Source: Bacteroidales bacterium
GTDB lineage: Bacteria; Bacteroidota; Bacteroidia; Bacteroidales; FEN-979
Length of the DNA stretch: 64,000 bases
Direction of reading: 5' to 3'
Assembly (NCBI GenBank): GCA_025355465.1
Contig: JANXZO010000051.1
Span: 30,178-94,177, forward strand
Shown: positions 28,253 through 37,214 of the stretch, one piece after another
How positions within the stretch are numbered: the first letter of the stretch is position 1
Layout of the letters: the number at the start of each line of letters is the position of its first letter
Notes under the pieces: generated by a model
Seen by the model: the letters and a program-made list of their open reading frames with translations, nothing else
Told to the model about the DNA's origin: nothing
Databases searched by the model: none
Position numbers and translations under genes: made by a program

Positions 28253-29998
28253 ATGCTCCGGACACATACCTGCGGTGAACTGAATATGGCCCATGTGGGT
28301 CAGATCGTAAATTTGGCTGGCTGGCTTCAGCGTTCGCGCGATATGGGAGGCCTGACCTTCATCGACCTGAGAGACCGCTATGGAATAACACAGCTTGTTT
28401 TCAATATGGAGATAAACAGCGCCCTGTGCATGGAGGCCCGGAAATTGGGCCGCGAATTCGTGCTCTCCGTGACCGGAAAAGTAGCTGAACGAAGCAACAA
28501 AAATCCGAAAATGGCTACCGGGGATGTGGAAATGCTTGTGGATAGCTTTACCGTCCTTAACGTTTCGAAAACACCACCATTTACCATCGAAGACAACACC
28601 GATGGCGGCGAGGAGTTGAGAATGAAATACCGCTATCTTGACCTTCGGCGCGGTGTAAACCGCAAAAACCTGGAACTTCGTCACAAGCTGGGTATCGAAA
28701 CAAGGAATTATCTCAATGAATTGAAATTTATGGAGATAGAAACACCCTATCTCATCAAATCAACGCCCGAAGGAGCGCGCGATTTTGTAGTACCCTCGCG
28801 AATGAACAATGGACAGTTTTATGCCCTCCCCCAGTCGCCCCAAACTTTCAAGCAATTGCTGATGGTGGCCGGGTATGATCGCTATTTTCAGATCGTGAGA
28901 TGCTTCCGCGATGAAGACCTCCGTGCAGACCGTCAGCCTGAATTCACACAGATTGACTGCGAAATGGCCTTCGTTACGCAGGAAGATATACTGCAAACTT
29001 TCGAAGGACTTGCAAGACACCTCTTCAGGGTTGTGCTGAATATCGAAACAGGCGAATTTCCCCGTATGTCTTACGATCAGGCAATGAAGCTTTATGGATG
29101 CGACAAGCCTGATCTGCGATTTGGAATGGTTTTTTCGGAACTGAACGATATTGTAAAAGGCAAAGATTTCAAGGTGTTCGACGATGCGGAACTCATTGTT
29201 GGGATCAATGCTGCCGGATGCAGCGAATATTCCCGTAAACAGCTTGATGAGCTTACCGATTTTGTGAAGAGGCCACAGGTTGGGGCAACCGGGCTTGTTT
29301 ATTTACGGTATGCCACAGACGGAACATTGAAGTCTTCTGTAGACAAATTCTACTCGCCGGAAGATCTCCGGGCTATCGCAACCAAGTGCGGTGCACTGCC
29401 TGGCGACCTTGTACTCATCCTCGCCGGGCGGACGGATAAAACACGGTCGGCTTTGTGTGATCTTCGGCTGGAGATGGGAAACCGGCTCGGGTTAAGAAAG
29501 GCCAGTGAATTCAAACCACTATGGGTAACTGATTTCCCTTTGTTTGAATGGGATGAGGAGACCCGTCGTTTCTATGCCAAACACCATCCGTTCACCTCTC
29601 CTGTGCCTGAGGATATTCCCTTGCTTGATACAAATCCGGTGGCAATGCGGGCCAATGCGTACGACCTGGTGATAAATGGAACCGAGATAGGTGGCGGATC
29701 TATCCGAATTCACAACAAAGATTTACAGAAAAAAATGTTTACCGTGCTGGGCTTTTCAGACGAGGATTCATCAAACCAGTTCGGCTTCCTGATGAACGCT
29801 TTCGAATACGGAGCACCACCGCATGGAGGTATTGCTTTTGGATTCGACAGGTGGACAACCATTTTTGGCGGGGGAGAATCGATTCGCGACTATATCGCCT
29901 TCCCTAAAAATAACTCGGGACGCGATGTAATGATTGACTCCCCTTCTGCAATTAAAGAGGAACAGCTGAAAGAATTGAATATTAGGCTTACTCCTTAA
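28253..29998 (+). CDS. aspS: Aspartyl-tRNA synthetase
   Basis: A class IIb synthetase of 581 residues that charges tRNA-Asp. The OB-fold anticodon-binding domain comes first ([20 protein letters not shown]). Class II motif 2 follows ([18 protein letters not shown]), then the GAD insertion domain (about 290-420) of the bacterial type, and motif 3 (GIAFGFDRW) near the end. Length is normal for bacterial AspRS. Its last 11 bases overlap the stop end of the convergent lipoprotein gene. Confidence 0.96.
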   Translation: MLRTHTCGELNMAHVGQIVNLAGWLQRSRDMGGLTFIDLRDRYGITQLVFNMEINSALCMEARKLGREFVLSVTGKVAERSNKNPKMATGDVEMLVDSFTVLNVSKTPPFTIEDNTDGGEELRMKYRYLDLRRGVNRKNLELRHKLGIETRNYLNELKFMEIETPYLIKSTPEGARDFVVPSRMNNGQFYALPQSPQTFKQLLMVAGYDRYFQIVRCFRDEDLRADRQPEFTQIDCEMAFVTQEDILQTFEGLARHLFRVVLNIETGEFPRMSYDQAMKLYGCDKPDLRFGMVFSELNDIVKGKDFKVFDDAELIVGINAAGCSEYSRKQLDELTDFVKRPQVGATGLVYLRYATDGTLKSSVDKFYSPEDLRAIATKCGALPGDLVLILAGRTDKTRSALCDLRLEMGNRLGLRKASEFKPLWVTDFPLFEWDEETRRFYAKHHPFTSPVPEDIPLLDTNPVAMRANAYDLVINGTEIGGGSIRIHNKDLQKKMFTVLGFSDEDSSNQFGFLMNAFEYGAPPHGGIAFGFDRWTTIFGGGESIRDYIAFPKNNSGRDVMIDSPSAIKEEQLKELNIRLTP

Positions 29999-30365
29999 GC
30001 TCTTTCATGAAATTCTCACGATCTTCCTTAGAGAGACTTTTACAGTTGAGCATGGCTTTGCGTAACTCTTGCCCGAATGCTTTTGTAAAATCTTCCTTTT
30101 TAGTCTTATCGCCCCATTTCGTGTTGAATTCCTGGTAAAGGATCGTCATTTCAATCTGGGTGTTTTTTGCATCCTGGCGCAGTTTCCACACAAGGTCTGA
30201 GTCCTGCGGATTTGCTGCCTTTAGCTGGTTCATAATGTTGATGCTCTTACACATTGCTGTTCCGATTTTACCGGCATCTTCCTTCAAATCATATTTATTG
30301 CCGCAACTCGTTGTCCCAAGCATTCCAACAATCATCAGGGAGTAAAACAAATATTTTATTTTCAT
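29988..30365 (-). CDS. Small predicted lipoprotein
   Basis: A protein of 125 residues. A signal peptide ends in a lipobox (LGTTSC, Cys at about residue 21), so it should be lipid-anchored. The mature part is short, helical and charged, with two more cysteines (MCKSIN and NCKSLS). No family recognised. Its 3' end overlaps that of aspS by 11 bp tail-to-tail. The minus-strand box TACTTTTG lies 15 bp before the start. Confidence 0.72.
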   Translation of the reverse strand: MKIKYLFYSLMIVGMLGTTSCGNKYDLKEDAGKIGTAMCKSINIMNQLKAANPQDSDLVWKLRQDAKNTQIEMTILYQEFNTKWGDKTKKEDFTKAFGQELRKAMLNCKSLSKEDRENFMKELKE

Positions 30366-30379
30366 GGTCGAAATTTTTG

Positions 30380-30387
30380 CAAAAGTA
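30380..30387 (-). promoter_or_regulatory. Candidate -7 box for the small lipoprotein gene
   Basis: The minus strand reads TACTTTTG (TAnnTTTG), 15 bp before the ATG at 30365. Confidence 0.42.
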
Positions 30388-30431
30388 ACAGAATATTCCT
30401 TCTTTAATTCAGGTTTTCCTGAAAGAAACCA

Positions 30432-31028
30432 TTAAACTATTTCAAAAACCGGAATGATCTCCTCGTAATCGGGATCCCTCATCGCATTGATAAGCTTAAC
30501 CCCCTGGTAGCTCTTCAGATCCGAAACTCGGATCACCCTTTCAGAAATTCTTTCTTCGTCCAAAAGTCTGGCCCGGCAGGTTCCCGGTAAAAGCGGCGTT
30601 GACGGTGTAATCCAGTGCTTGCCATCAAAAAAAATCAGGTTCGAAATTGTGGTGTCTGTGATAAATTCATCCTTCACAATAATAATTTCGTCGCAACCTC
30701 CCCGTTGGTTCAATAAACTATTCAGGATTGACCTGTCGAGATATTTTACCGGGTAATTCACATCGTTGCATTTAACCAGTCGCAAAGAGGAAATACGACG
30801 CTTATCATGACGTTTATAGGAAATCGCCCCCATTCCGGGCCCATATTCCACCTTGCACCGAACAACGCCTTTCGACAGCTCCCCGGGAACATTTATCCTT
30901 TGCCACAAGCCAACAGGGCTTGCAATTCCCCATATCTCTTTCCGGGCCTGGTTCATCCGCTGTTCGTGCCACCTCAGGTTTAAGGGAACACCATCCCTAA
31001 GGCAGAGCGTTTCAAACAATTGGGACAT
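30432..31028 (-). CDS. pabC: Class IV aminotransferase, likely aminodeoxychorismate lyase
   Basis: A PLP enzyme of 198 residues, shorter than usual (about 270). The catalytic Lys is in VNYPVKYLDRS, and the segment DEIIIVKDEFITDTTISN corresponds to the cofactor-binding stretch, with Asp where Glu is usual. With pabB and pabA adjacent, it most likely releases p-aminobenzoate and pyruvate from aminodeoxychorismate in folate synthesis. The ATG at 31028 is chosen because residues before it (from 31067) do not fit the family. It overlaps pabB by 17 bp. A branched-chain or D-amino-acid aminotransferase is possible but less supported by context. Confidence 0.78.
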   Translation of the reverse strand: MSQLFETLCLRDGVPLNLRWHEQRMNQARKEIWGIASPVGLWQRINVPGELSKGVVRCKVEYGPGMGAISYKRHDKRRISSLRLVKCNDVNYPVKYLDRSILNSLLNQRGGCDEIIIVKDEFITDTTISNLIFFDGKHWITPSTPLLPGTCRARLLDEERISERVIRVSDLKSYQGVKLINAMRDPDYEEIIPVFEIV

Positions 31029-31992
31029 ATACCTTCTGGATAAGTTCTTCGTACTCCTTCTTCGCATCGCTCAAGGCAGTAATACCACCTCCGCTACGGT
31101 AATACAACCTTCCGTCCTGCTCCTCGATAAACCGTATCATGACAGCCGAATCCAGGTTCCTTCCGTCGAAATAGCCGAAAATTCCCGTGTAAAATCCGCG
31201 ATTAAATGGTTCGGTTTCAAGAATAATCTCAAGGGTGCGTTTCTTGGGGGCACCCGTCACAGATCCGGCTGGCAACAAGGTGAAGATCAGTTCGCCGAGT
31301 TTACCAGGATAGTCGGTGGGTAAATTTCCCGATATTTCAGAACTAACCTGGAGCAACTCCTTCCTGTTGGTGTGGATCCGGTCAATGTACCGGAATCTTT
31401 CAACTTTAATGCCGGTTGAAACCATCGAAAGGTCATTCCGGATAAGATCCACAATGGTGTTGTGTTCAAAAAATTCCTTTTCGTCCCCCAGAATTTGTGT
31501 CTCGGCGTCCGGAATAGTCGCATCTATGGTTCCTTTCATCGGATAGGAGAAAATCTTTCCATCCTTTATCCTGATAAAGATTTCGGGTGAGAATACCGCA
31601 AAACTACCCTCCAGGAATAGTTTATATGGTGCCTGGCTGATGTTATAAATCTCTTCCAGCGAAAGACTTGTCCTGATTTTTGTCGGAAAGGTGAGGTTCA
31701 GGAGATAAGTATCTCCGCGTTTCAGGTGGGCCATCACTTTTTCAAAAGCGTTGTCATATTCTTCAAATGACAGTGGATCAAGGGTAAATGAGAATGCTTT
31801 TGTTGGATTTTGCGATGGTGCCACGGGGAATGAATTGCCTGTCGAATATCGGATTCTGCTGGCTTCAGCCGACCGGGGTGAAAGAACGATAGCTTTGGTG
31901 GCGGAAAAATCTATCACAAACACAAAAGGCTCTTGTCTCTTTGCAAAATCATTAATTTTACCGATTGCCTCTTCCCTGGATAAATAATTCAT
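31012..31992 (-). CDS. pabB: Aminodeoxychorismate synthase component I
   Basis: A chorismate-binding enzyme of 326 residues that aminates chorismate to 4-amino-4-deoxychorismate, using ammonia from PabA. The signatures LKRGDTYLLNLTFP, FSPEIFIRI, YPMKGTI, DLIRNDLSMV and PAGSVTGAPKKRT are all present; the YPMKGT Lys is the PabB-type active-site lysine. The start at 31992 is chosen because NYLSREEAIGKINDFAKR fits the Bacteroidota family start. A longer frame to 32064 would run into pabA. Its ATG abuts the pabA ATG on the other strand. The gene order is pabB-pabC with a 17-bp overlap. Confidence 0.88.
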   Translation of the reverse strand: MNYLSREEAIGKINDFAKRQEPFVFVIDFSATKAIVLSPRSAEASRIRYSTGNSFPVAPSQNPTKAFSFTLDPLSFEEYDNAFEKVMAHLKRGDTYLLNLTFPTKIRTSLSLEEIYNISQAPYKLFLEGSFAVFSPEIFIRIKDGKIFSYPMKGTIDATIPDAETQILGDEKEFFEHNTIVDLIRNDLSMVSTGIKVERFRYIDRIHTNRKELLQVSSEISGNLPTDYPGKLGELIFTLLPAGSVTGAPKKRTLEIILETEPFNRGFYTGIFGYFDGRNLDSAVMIRFIEEQDGRLYYRSGGGITALSDAKKEYEELIQKVYVPIV

Positions 31993-32571
31993 ATGACGCG
32001 GATCCTGCTGCTCAACAACCATGATTCCTTTACCTACAACCTGGCGGAACTTTTGCGGATTCACGGCAAAGTTACTTTTAAAATTATAACTCCCGAAAGG
32101 GTTGTTTCAGAAAGGGTTGATGAGTATGACGGGATCATTTTTTCGCCAGGACCCGGCCGGCCGGATGAACACCCTGTAATGAACGATCTTTTGCAGGCCT
32201 ATGCAGCAAAAAAACCCATCCTTGGGATCTGTCTTGGGATGCAGACAATGGCTATCCATTTCGGCGCCTCTATGATCAATTTGGGCAGCGTGATACATGG
32301 CCAACCAAGGCAATTAAAGGTGCTTGATCCCGGTCATTTTTTGTTCGTCGGTATTTCCCCGCAACCTGTTGTAGGGCTATACCATTCATGGGCTGTCAGC
32401 CAGGAGAATTTGCCGGAAAATCTTGATATTATAGCCTTGTCATCAGATGACATTATCATGGCCCTTGCCCATAAAAAATTTGATATCTGCGGCGTTCAGT
32501 TTCATCCCGAATCGATTATGACCCCGCAGGGTCAGATAATGTTGAACAACTGGATTGCCCACATTCAATAG
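31993..32571 (+). CDS. pabA: Aminodeoxychorismate synthase glutamine amidotransferase
   Basis: A class I glutamine amidotransferase of 192 residues that supplies ammonia to PabB. The catalytic triad is Cys80 (GICLGMQ), His171 and Glu173 (QFHPES). The start ILLLNNHDSFTYNLAELL is canonical for PabA/TrpG. No tryptophan genes are near, and pabB is adjacent, so PabA is favoured over TrpG, although one protein can serve both. It is divergent from pabB with no intergenic base. No terminator was recognised before the U32 gene 81 bp on. Confidence 0.88.
   Translation: MTRILLLNNHDSFTYNLAELLRIHGKVTFKIITPERVVSERVDEYDGIIFSPGPGRPDEHPVMNDLLQAYAAKKPILGICLGMQTMAIHFGASMINLGSVIHGQPRQLKVLDPGHFLFVGISPQPVVGLYHSWAVSQENLPENLDIIALSSDDIIMALAHKKFDICGVQFHPESIMTPQGQIMLNNWIAHIQ
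32067..32074 (-). promoter_or_regulatory. Candidate pabB promoter box inside pabA
   Basis: The minus strand reads TAACTTTG (TAnnTTTG) within pabA, 75 bp before the pabB ATG. A TTTC at 32098-32095 lies 20 bp further upstream, where a -33 TTTG is expected. It fits the absence of any intergenic space. Confidence 0.42.
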
Positions 32572-32607
32572 GGTCAGCTCGGAAGGTCTGCCCAATGGTC
32601 GATTCGC

Positions 32608-32638
32608 TTGTCCATCAAGGCTCCATTGATTACCTTTG
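32608..32638 (+). promoter_or_regulatory. Promoter of the U32 peptidase-family gene
   Basis: TTG (32608-32610), a 20-bp spacer and TACCTTTG (32631-32638) form a full Bacteroidota -33/-7 pair. It sits inside the longest reading frame, so transcription should begin near 32643 and the first usable start is the GTG at 32653. Confidence 0.6.
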
Positions 32639-32652
32639 CAAAAAAAAAATCT

Positions 32653-33891
32653 GTGCAGAAAATAGAGATTACTGCGCCCGTTGGCACTTGGGAATCAGTC
32701 ATAACGGCCATCCATGCAGGAGCCGACTCCGTTTACTTTGGGGTAGGGGTGCTGAATATGCGTGCCCATTCATCGGTCAATTTCTCCCTGCGCGACCTGG
32801 AAAAAATAACCAAGATCTGCCGGGAACACGGCGTTCGCACTTACCTCACCATGAATACAATCATCTACGACAAGGAGGTAATGCTGATGAAAAAAATGAT
32901 CGACTCGGCGAAAAAGAACGGGATCTCTGCCATCATTGCCTCCGACCAGGCGGTCATTCAGTATGCCCGTTCAGTGGGGATGAATATTCACATGAGTACG
33001 CAGACTAATATTTCTAACCTGGAAGCTGTGAAGTATTGGTCGCAGTATGCAGACGTGATGGTCACTGCACGGGAGCTAAGCCTCACACAGGTAGCCTCCA
33101 TCACCCGGGCAATAAAAAGAAATAAAATCAAAGGAGCTTCCGGTGAGTCCGTTCGTATCGAGATATTTGCCCATGGTGCCCTCTGCATGGCCATCTCCGG
33201 CAAATGTTACCTGAGCCTTGATCAGTATAATGCTTCCGCCAACCGCGGTTCCTGTTACCAACTCTGCCGGCGACCTTATAAAGTGACCGATTCCGATGGC
33301 GAGGTCGAACTGGAAGTCGACAACGAGTATATCATGTCGCCAAAAGATTTGTGCACAATCGGGTTTCTTGATAAAATCTTGACTGCCGGCGTTTCAATAT
33401 TGAAGATCGAAGGACGCGGACGGAGTCCTGAATACGTCAAAACGGTCGTGGAGTGCTATCGGGAGGCAGCAACCGCGGTTGAAGAAGGAACTTACTCGCA
33501 GGAAAAGGTTTCCGGCTGGCTGAAACGGCTTGAACGGGTATACAACCGTGGTTTTTGGGATGGTTATTACCTGGGTAGAAAAATGGGCGAGTGGTCCGAA
33601 AAACACGGCTCCGTAGCCACCGAATACAAGGAGTATGTTGGAAAGATAACCAACTATTTTAAAAAACTGAAGGTGGCCGAGATAAAGATGGAGTCCGGAC
33701 ACCTTGCTCCCGGCGACCGTGTTTATATTCAGGGCCCAACCACAGGGGTAATTGAGTTTACAGTTCCGGAAATCCGGGTGGATCTGATTTCTGTTGCAAA
33801 AACTGTCAAAGGCGATAACTGTAGTATCCCCATTGATATTTTCCTTCGTCGCGCTGATAAAATTTATAAAATCATCTGCGCCAAAACCTAA
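32653..33891 (+). CDS. U32 peptidase-family protein
   Basis: A protein of 413 codons in the U32 collagenase-like family. Modern members (RlhA, UbiU/V, TrhP) act in RNA hydroxylation or ubiquinone synthesis rather than proteolysis. The opening IEITAPVGTWESV, HAGADSVYFG, LTMNTI, the barrel strands and the Cys-rich HGALCMAISGKC...GSCYQLCRRPY block (Fe-S-type cysteines) are all family features, followed by a C-terminal beta domain (GHLAPGDRVYIQGPTTG). The GTG at 32653 is chosen because a strong promoter overlaps the upstream TTG and family members start at this point. TrhP-like tRNA hydroxylation is the likeliest role. Confidence 0.85.
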   Translation: MQKIEITAPVGTWESVITAIHAGADSVYFGVGVLNMRAHSSVNFSLRDLEKITKICREHGVRTYLTMNTIIYDKEVMLMKKMIDSAKKNGISAIIASDQAVIQYARSVGMNIHMSTQTNISNLEAVKYWSQYADVMVTARELSLTQVASITRAIKRNKIKGASGESVRIEIFAHGALCMAISGKCYLSLDQYNASANRGSCYQLCRRPYKVTDSDGEVELEVDNEYIMSPKDLCTIGFLDKILTAGVSILKIEGRGRSPEYVKTVVECYREAATAVEEGTYSQEKVSGWLKRLERVYNRGFWDGYYLGRKMGEWSEKHGSVATEYKEYVGKITNYFKKLKVAEIKMESGHLAPGDRVYIQGPTTGVIEFTVPEIRVDLISVAKTVKGDNCSIPIDIFLRRADKIYKIICAKT

Positions 33892-33944
33892 TCAACATTA
33901 GGATTATCAATCTATTATGATTAAATTTTAAACCCAGAATCGAT

Positions 33945-34787
33945 TTGCTTCAAAATCTCCATACCCATACCCGTTTTTCTGATGGCTCCGACGAACCTGT
34001 TGTATACGTTCAGGAGGCTATCCGGAAAGGATTTTCGTCAATTGGATTTTCCGACCATTCGCCGTTACCTTTCGAAAACACTTTCGCCCTCAGGCACGAT
34101 CTGGTAGAGAATTACTGTAAAAGCATCCTGTCGCTAAAGACCACGCAAAAAGAGATTGAGATATTTCTCGGGATGGAGGTTGATTTTATCAAAGGCCTGG
34201 GCTATTCACCACGTTATTTTCTGGATAAATATTCACTCGACTATTTTATCGGTTCAGTTCATCTTGTCAGAAACCCCGAAGTGGATGCGCTCTGGTTCAT
34301 TGATGGCCCGGTGAGAAAGACGTTCGACGACGGACTTGCCGCTGTTTTCCAGAGTGACGGAAGAAAAGGTGTAACCGCCTATTACCAGCAGATCCAGGAA
34401 ATGATTACCCATCATAAGCCGGATATCATTGGTCACCTGGATAAAGTGAAGATGCACAACCACGACAGGTTTTTTTCCGAAAACGACAGTTGGTATATTG
34501 CCCTCATTGATGAAACCCTGGAAATGATCCGTGATGCCGGATGTGTGGTGGAGGTAAACACACGGGGCGTATACAAAAATCGATCTGCAACATTTTTTCC
34601 CGGACCTGCAATCCTGAAAAAAATAAACACCATGAAAATTCCGGTCACAATCAGTTCAGATGCCCATAAACCCCATGAAATCTCGTTGCTTTTCGACGAT
34701 GCACGGAAGCTCCTGAAGGAGCTGGGGTTTACAGTCACCATGGTTCGTAAGGGATCGGACTGGTGTGAATCACCTGTAAATTTTTAA
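33945..34787 (+). CDS. PHP-family phosphatase, likely histidinol-phosphatase
   Basis: A polymerase-and-histidinol-phosphatase fold of 280 residues. Metal-binding motifs are NLHTHTRFSDGS (His6, His8), FSDHSPL, a Glu in LGMEVDF, GSVHLV, GHLDKVK and ISSDAHKPHE. This pattern and length match HisJ/HisK histidinol-phosphatases, the last phosphatase step of histidine synthesis. No other his genes are near, so another phosphoester substrate is possible. The start is TTG; there is no ATG or GTG between it and the upstream in-frame stop at 33918-33920. Confidence 0.76.
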   Translation: MLQNLHTHTRFSDGSDEPVVYVQEAIRKGFSSIGFSDHSPLPFENTFALRHDLVENYCKSILSLKTTQKEIEIFLGMEVDFIKGLGYSPRYFLDKYSLDYFIGSVHLVRNPEVDALWFIDGPVRKTFDDGLAAVFQSDGRKGVTAYYQQIQEMITHHKPDIIGHLDKVKMHNHDRFFSENDSWYIALIDETLEMIRDAGCVVEVNTRGVYKNRSATFFPGPAILKKINTMKIPVTISSDAHKPHEISLLFDDARKLLKELGFTVTMVRKGSDWCESPVNF

Positions 34788-34790
34788 TTT

Positions 34791-35228
34791 ATGATGGAAG
34801 TCAAAAGATTTTCGTTCGGGGATAAAGAGTTGGCTGCGTCAGCATTCGCGATTCGCCGAAAAGTTTTTGTCGAGGAGCAGGGTGTTGACCCGGGACTTGA
34901 ATACGACCACGAGGAGGAGGCACACCACTACCTGCTTGTTCTTGGAGATAAGCCCATTGCTACAGCGCGATGGCGCGAAACGGTGAAAGGAATTAAACTT
35001 GAACGTTTCGCAGTCTTGCCCTTGTTCCGCAACCGTGGAATTGGCGAGGTTCTCCTGAAGGAGGTTCTAAGGGATGTGCGGTTAGCGGACAAGCCTGTGT
35101 ACCTTCATGCGCAGCTTAAAGCCGTAAGTTTTTATGAACGCAATGGTTTTAAAAAGTATGGTGAAATGTTCACGGAAGCCGGAATTGATCATTTTCAGAT
35201 GAGGTATTCCACGTCGGATACCTTCTAA
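34791..35228 (+). CDS. GNAT-family N-acetyltransferase
   Basis: An acetyltransferase of 145 residues. The acetyl-CoA motif A reads LERFAVLPLFRNRGIGEVLL (the RxxGxG pyrophosphate loop), preceded by AFAIRRKVFVEEQGVDP and followed by AVSFYERNGFKKYG. The ElaA/YjcF-like layout suggests a small-molecule or protein amine substrate, not identifiable from sequence. It starts 4 bp after the PHP phosphatase stop, so they are co-transcribed. The second of two consecutive ATG codons (34794) is an equally good start. Confidence 0.85.
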   Translation: MMEVKRFSFGDKELAASAFAIRRKVFVEEQGVDPGLEYDHEEEAHHYLLVLGDKPIATARWRETVKGIKLERFAVLPLFRNRGIGEVLLKEVLRDVRLADKPVYLHAQLKAVSFYERNGFKKYGEMFTEAGIDHFQMRYSTSDTF

Positions 35229-35237
35229 TTTCGTAAC

Positions 35238-35252
35238 TTCGCTCAAAGCGAA
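35238..35252. promoter_or_regulatory. Short inverted repeat before dnaG
   Basis: TTCGCT-CAA-AGCGAA is a perfect 6-bp inverted repeat, 10 bp upstream of the dnaG TTG start. It could be an operator or a small mRNA hairpin affecting initiation at the weak start codon. The evidence is symmetry and position only. Confidence 0.3.
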
Positions 35253-35262
35253 AATTTCCGGA

Positions 35263-37209
35263 TTGATCAATCGCGAAACCATCGAAACCATCACCACCAC
35301 CGCCCGTATTGAGGAGGTGGTCGGCGATTATGTAACCTTGCGGCGGCGCGGGGTTAACCTGCTTGGATTATGTCCTTTTCACAATGAAAAAACCCCTTCC
35401 TTCACCGTCTCCCCGGTGAAGGGCATTTTCAAATGCTTTGGCTGCGGCAAGTCAGGTAATTCTGTCAGCTTTCTGATGGAACATGAGCATTTCTCCTATC
35501 CAGAGGCATTGAAATACCTGGCGAAAAAGTACCACATCGAAATTGAAGAGGAAGAGCAAACGCCCGAAAAACTCCAGGAGCTGAATGAAAAGGAAAGTCT
35601 GTATAACCTTAACTTTTTCGCCCAACAGTATTTTTCAAAAACATTGTTTGAAGCCGAAGAGGGTAAGGCAATCGGACTCACATATTTCCGTGAACGCGGC
35701 ATTCGGGAAGATCTCATCAAAAAGTTTCAATTGGGGTATAATACTGAAAAATGGGATTCCTTTACTGGGTATGCTACAACACAGGGATATAAAACGGAAT
35801 ACCTCATTAAAACTGGCCTTTCGATCGAAAAAGACAACCGGCTTTACGACCGTTTTCATGCACGGGTTATCTTTCCTATTCACAGTGCTTCTGGCCGTGT
35901 AATTGGCTTTGGCGGACGTATTCTTGGGAACGAGAAAAACAAAGCGAAATATGTAAACTCTCCGGAATCTGAAATATACAACAAGAGTAAAACTCTCTAT
36001 GGTATCTTTTTCGCAAGGAATGCCATTGCTGCCCGGGATAACTGCTTCCTAGTGGAGGGCTATACCGATGTGATTTCTATGCACCAAGCTGGTATTGAAA
36101 ACGTTGTGGCTTCATCAGGCACTTCGCTTACGCTCGACCAAGTAAGAATGATCCAACGTTACACCGCCAACATTACCATGCTTTACGATGGAGATCCGGC
36201 CGGAATAAAGGCTTCTTTCCGCGGCATCGACATGATCGTGGAGCAGGGAATGAGCGTAAGGATCGTGCTATTCCCGGACGGAGAGGATCCCGACTCTTTT
36301 GCCCGAAAACACCATCCGGCCGAGGTTGAAGATTTTATAACCAAAAATGCAGATAATTTCATCCTGTTTAAAACCCGGCTTTTGCTGTCGGAAACCAAAG
36401 GCGACCCCATTAAAAAAGCCGCGCTGATCAAGGAGATTGTGAATACTATTGCCCTGATACCCGATGGAATTTCACGCTCATTATATGTGAAGGAGTGCTC
36501 AGCTCTGATGTCCGTATCGGAACAGATTCTGCTGTCGGAACTCAACCGGATTTTTCGGCTTAAACTGAAAAAGGGGCTGTCTGACTCAGCAAGCGAGCAG
36601 GGGGTTCCCGAACCTGAAACCGTACCGTCTGAACCGCAACTTGAGATAGATTCCAATTCTGCCGAATTCCAGGAACAGGAAATAATCCGCATATTATTGC
36701 TTTATGGCCACGACCTTATTAAGATCAGGAAAAACACAGGAGATGAGGATGAGGTCCCTGTAATGGTAGCCGATTTTGTGATTCACGACATTGGTACAGA
36801 CGAACTTGGTTTTGAAATTCCTCTGTTCGCAAAAATATACGAAGAATACCTGGCTGCAGCGGTAAAAGAGACATTCCCCGACCGGGTTTATTTTCTTTCA
36901 CATGCCGACCCCGAAATCTCCCGGGCCGCCATCGACCTGGTTTTTACACCCTATGAGCTGAGCCTGAACTGGCTTAAAAACAGTATCATGGTGGAAACCG
37001 AAGAGGGTCGTTTGAAAATGCATGTGGAACACGCGCTGCTTGCCTTTAAGGCCCGAAAAATTGATAAACTGATTCATGAAGCGCAGAAAAAATTATCGGA
37101 AGCCTCAACGATCGATGAGCAGACTTCAATACTTGAAACGTTAAGAGAATTGAAAAAGCAAAGCGTAAGAGCCAATAATGCAGGACTTGGCCGCATAATC
37201 ACCCGTTAA
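35263..37209 (+). CDS. dnaG: DNA primase
   Basis: A protein of 648 residues that lays the RNA primers for DNA replication. The CHC2 zinc finger (CPFHNEKTPSF ... CFGCGKSG), the catalytic core and the Toprim acidic motifs (LVEGYTDVISMHQAG, MLYDGDPAGIKA) are intact, and a C-terminal DnaB-binding region ends with a helical tail. The start is TTG at 35263; INRETIETITTTARIEEVVG is the usual DnaG opening and no ATG precedes it. A 6-bp stem with a 3-base loop (TTCGCT/AGCGAA, 35238-35252) lies 10 bp before the start. Confidence 0.95.
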   Translation: MINRETIETITTTARIEEVVGDYVTLRRRGVNLLGLCPFHNEKTPSFTVSPVKGIFKCFGCGKSGNSVSFLMEHEHFSYPEALKYLAKKYHIEIEEEEQTPEKLQELNEKESLYNLNFFAQQYFSKTLFEAEEGKAIGLTYFRERGIREDLIKKFQLGYNTEKWDSFTGYATTQGYKTEYLIKTGLSIEKDNRLYDRFHARVIFPIHSASGRVIGFGGRILGNEKNKAKYVNSPESEIYNKSKTLYGIFFARNAIAARDNCFLVEGYTDVISMHQAGIENVVASSGTSLTLDQVRMIQRYTANITMLYDGDPAGIKASFRGIDMIVEQGMSVRIVLFPDGEDPDSFARKHHPAEVEDFITKNADNFILFKTRLLLSETKGDPIKKAALIKEIVNTIALIPDGISRSLYVKECSALMSVSEQILLSELNRIFRLKLKKGLSDSASEQGVPEPETVPSEPQLEIDSNSAEFQEQEIIRILLLYGHDLIKIRKNTGDEDEVPVMVADFVIHDIGTDELGFEIPLFAKIYEEYLAAAVKETFPDRVYFLSHADPEISRAAIDLVFTPYELSLNWLKNSIMVETEEGRLKMHVEHALLAFKARKIDKLIHEAQKKLSEASTIDEQTSILETLRELKKQSVRANNAGLGRIITR

Positions 37210-37214
37210 ATTTC

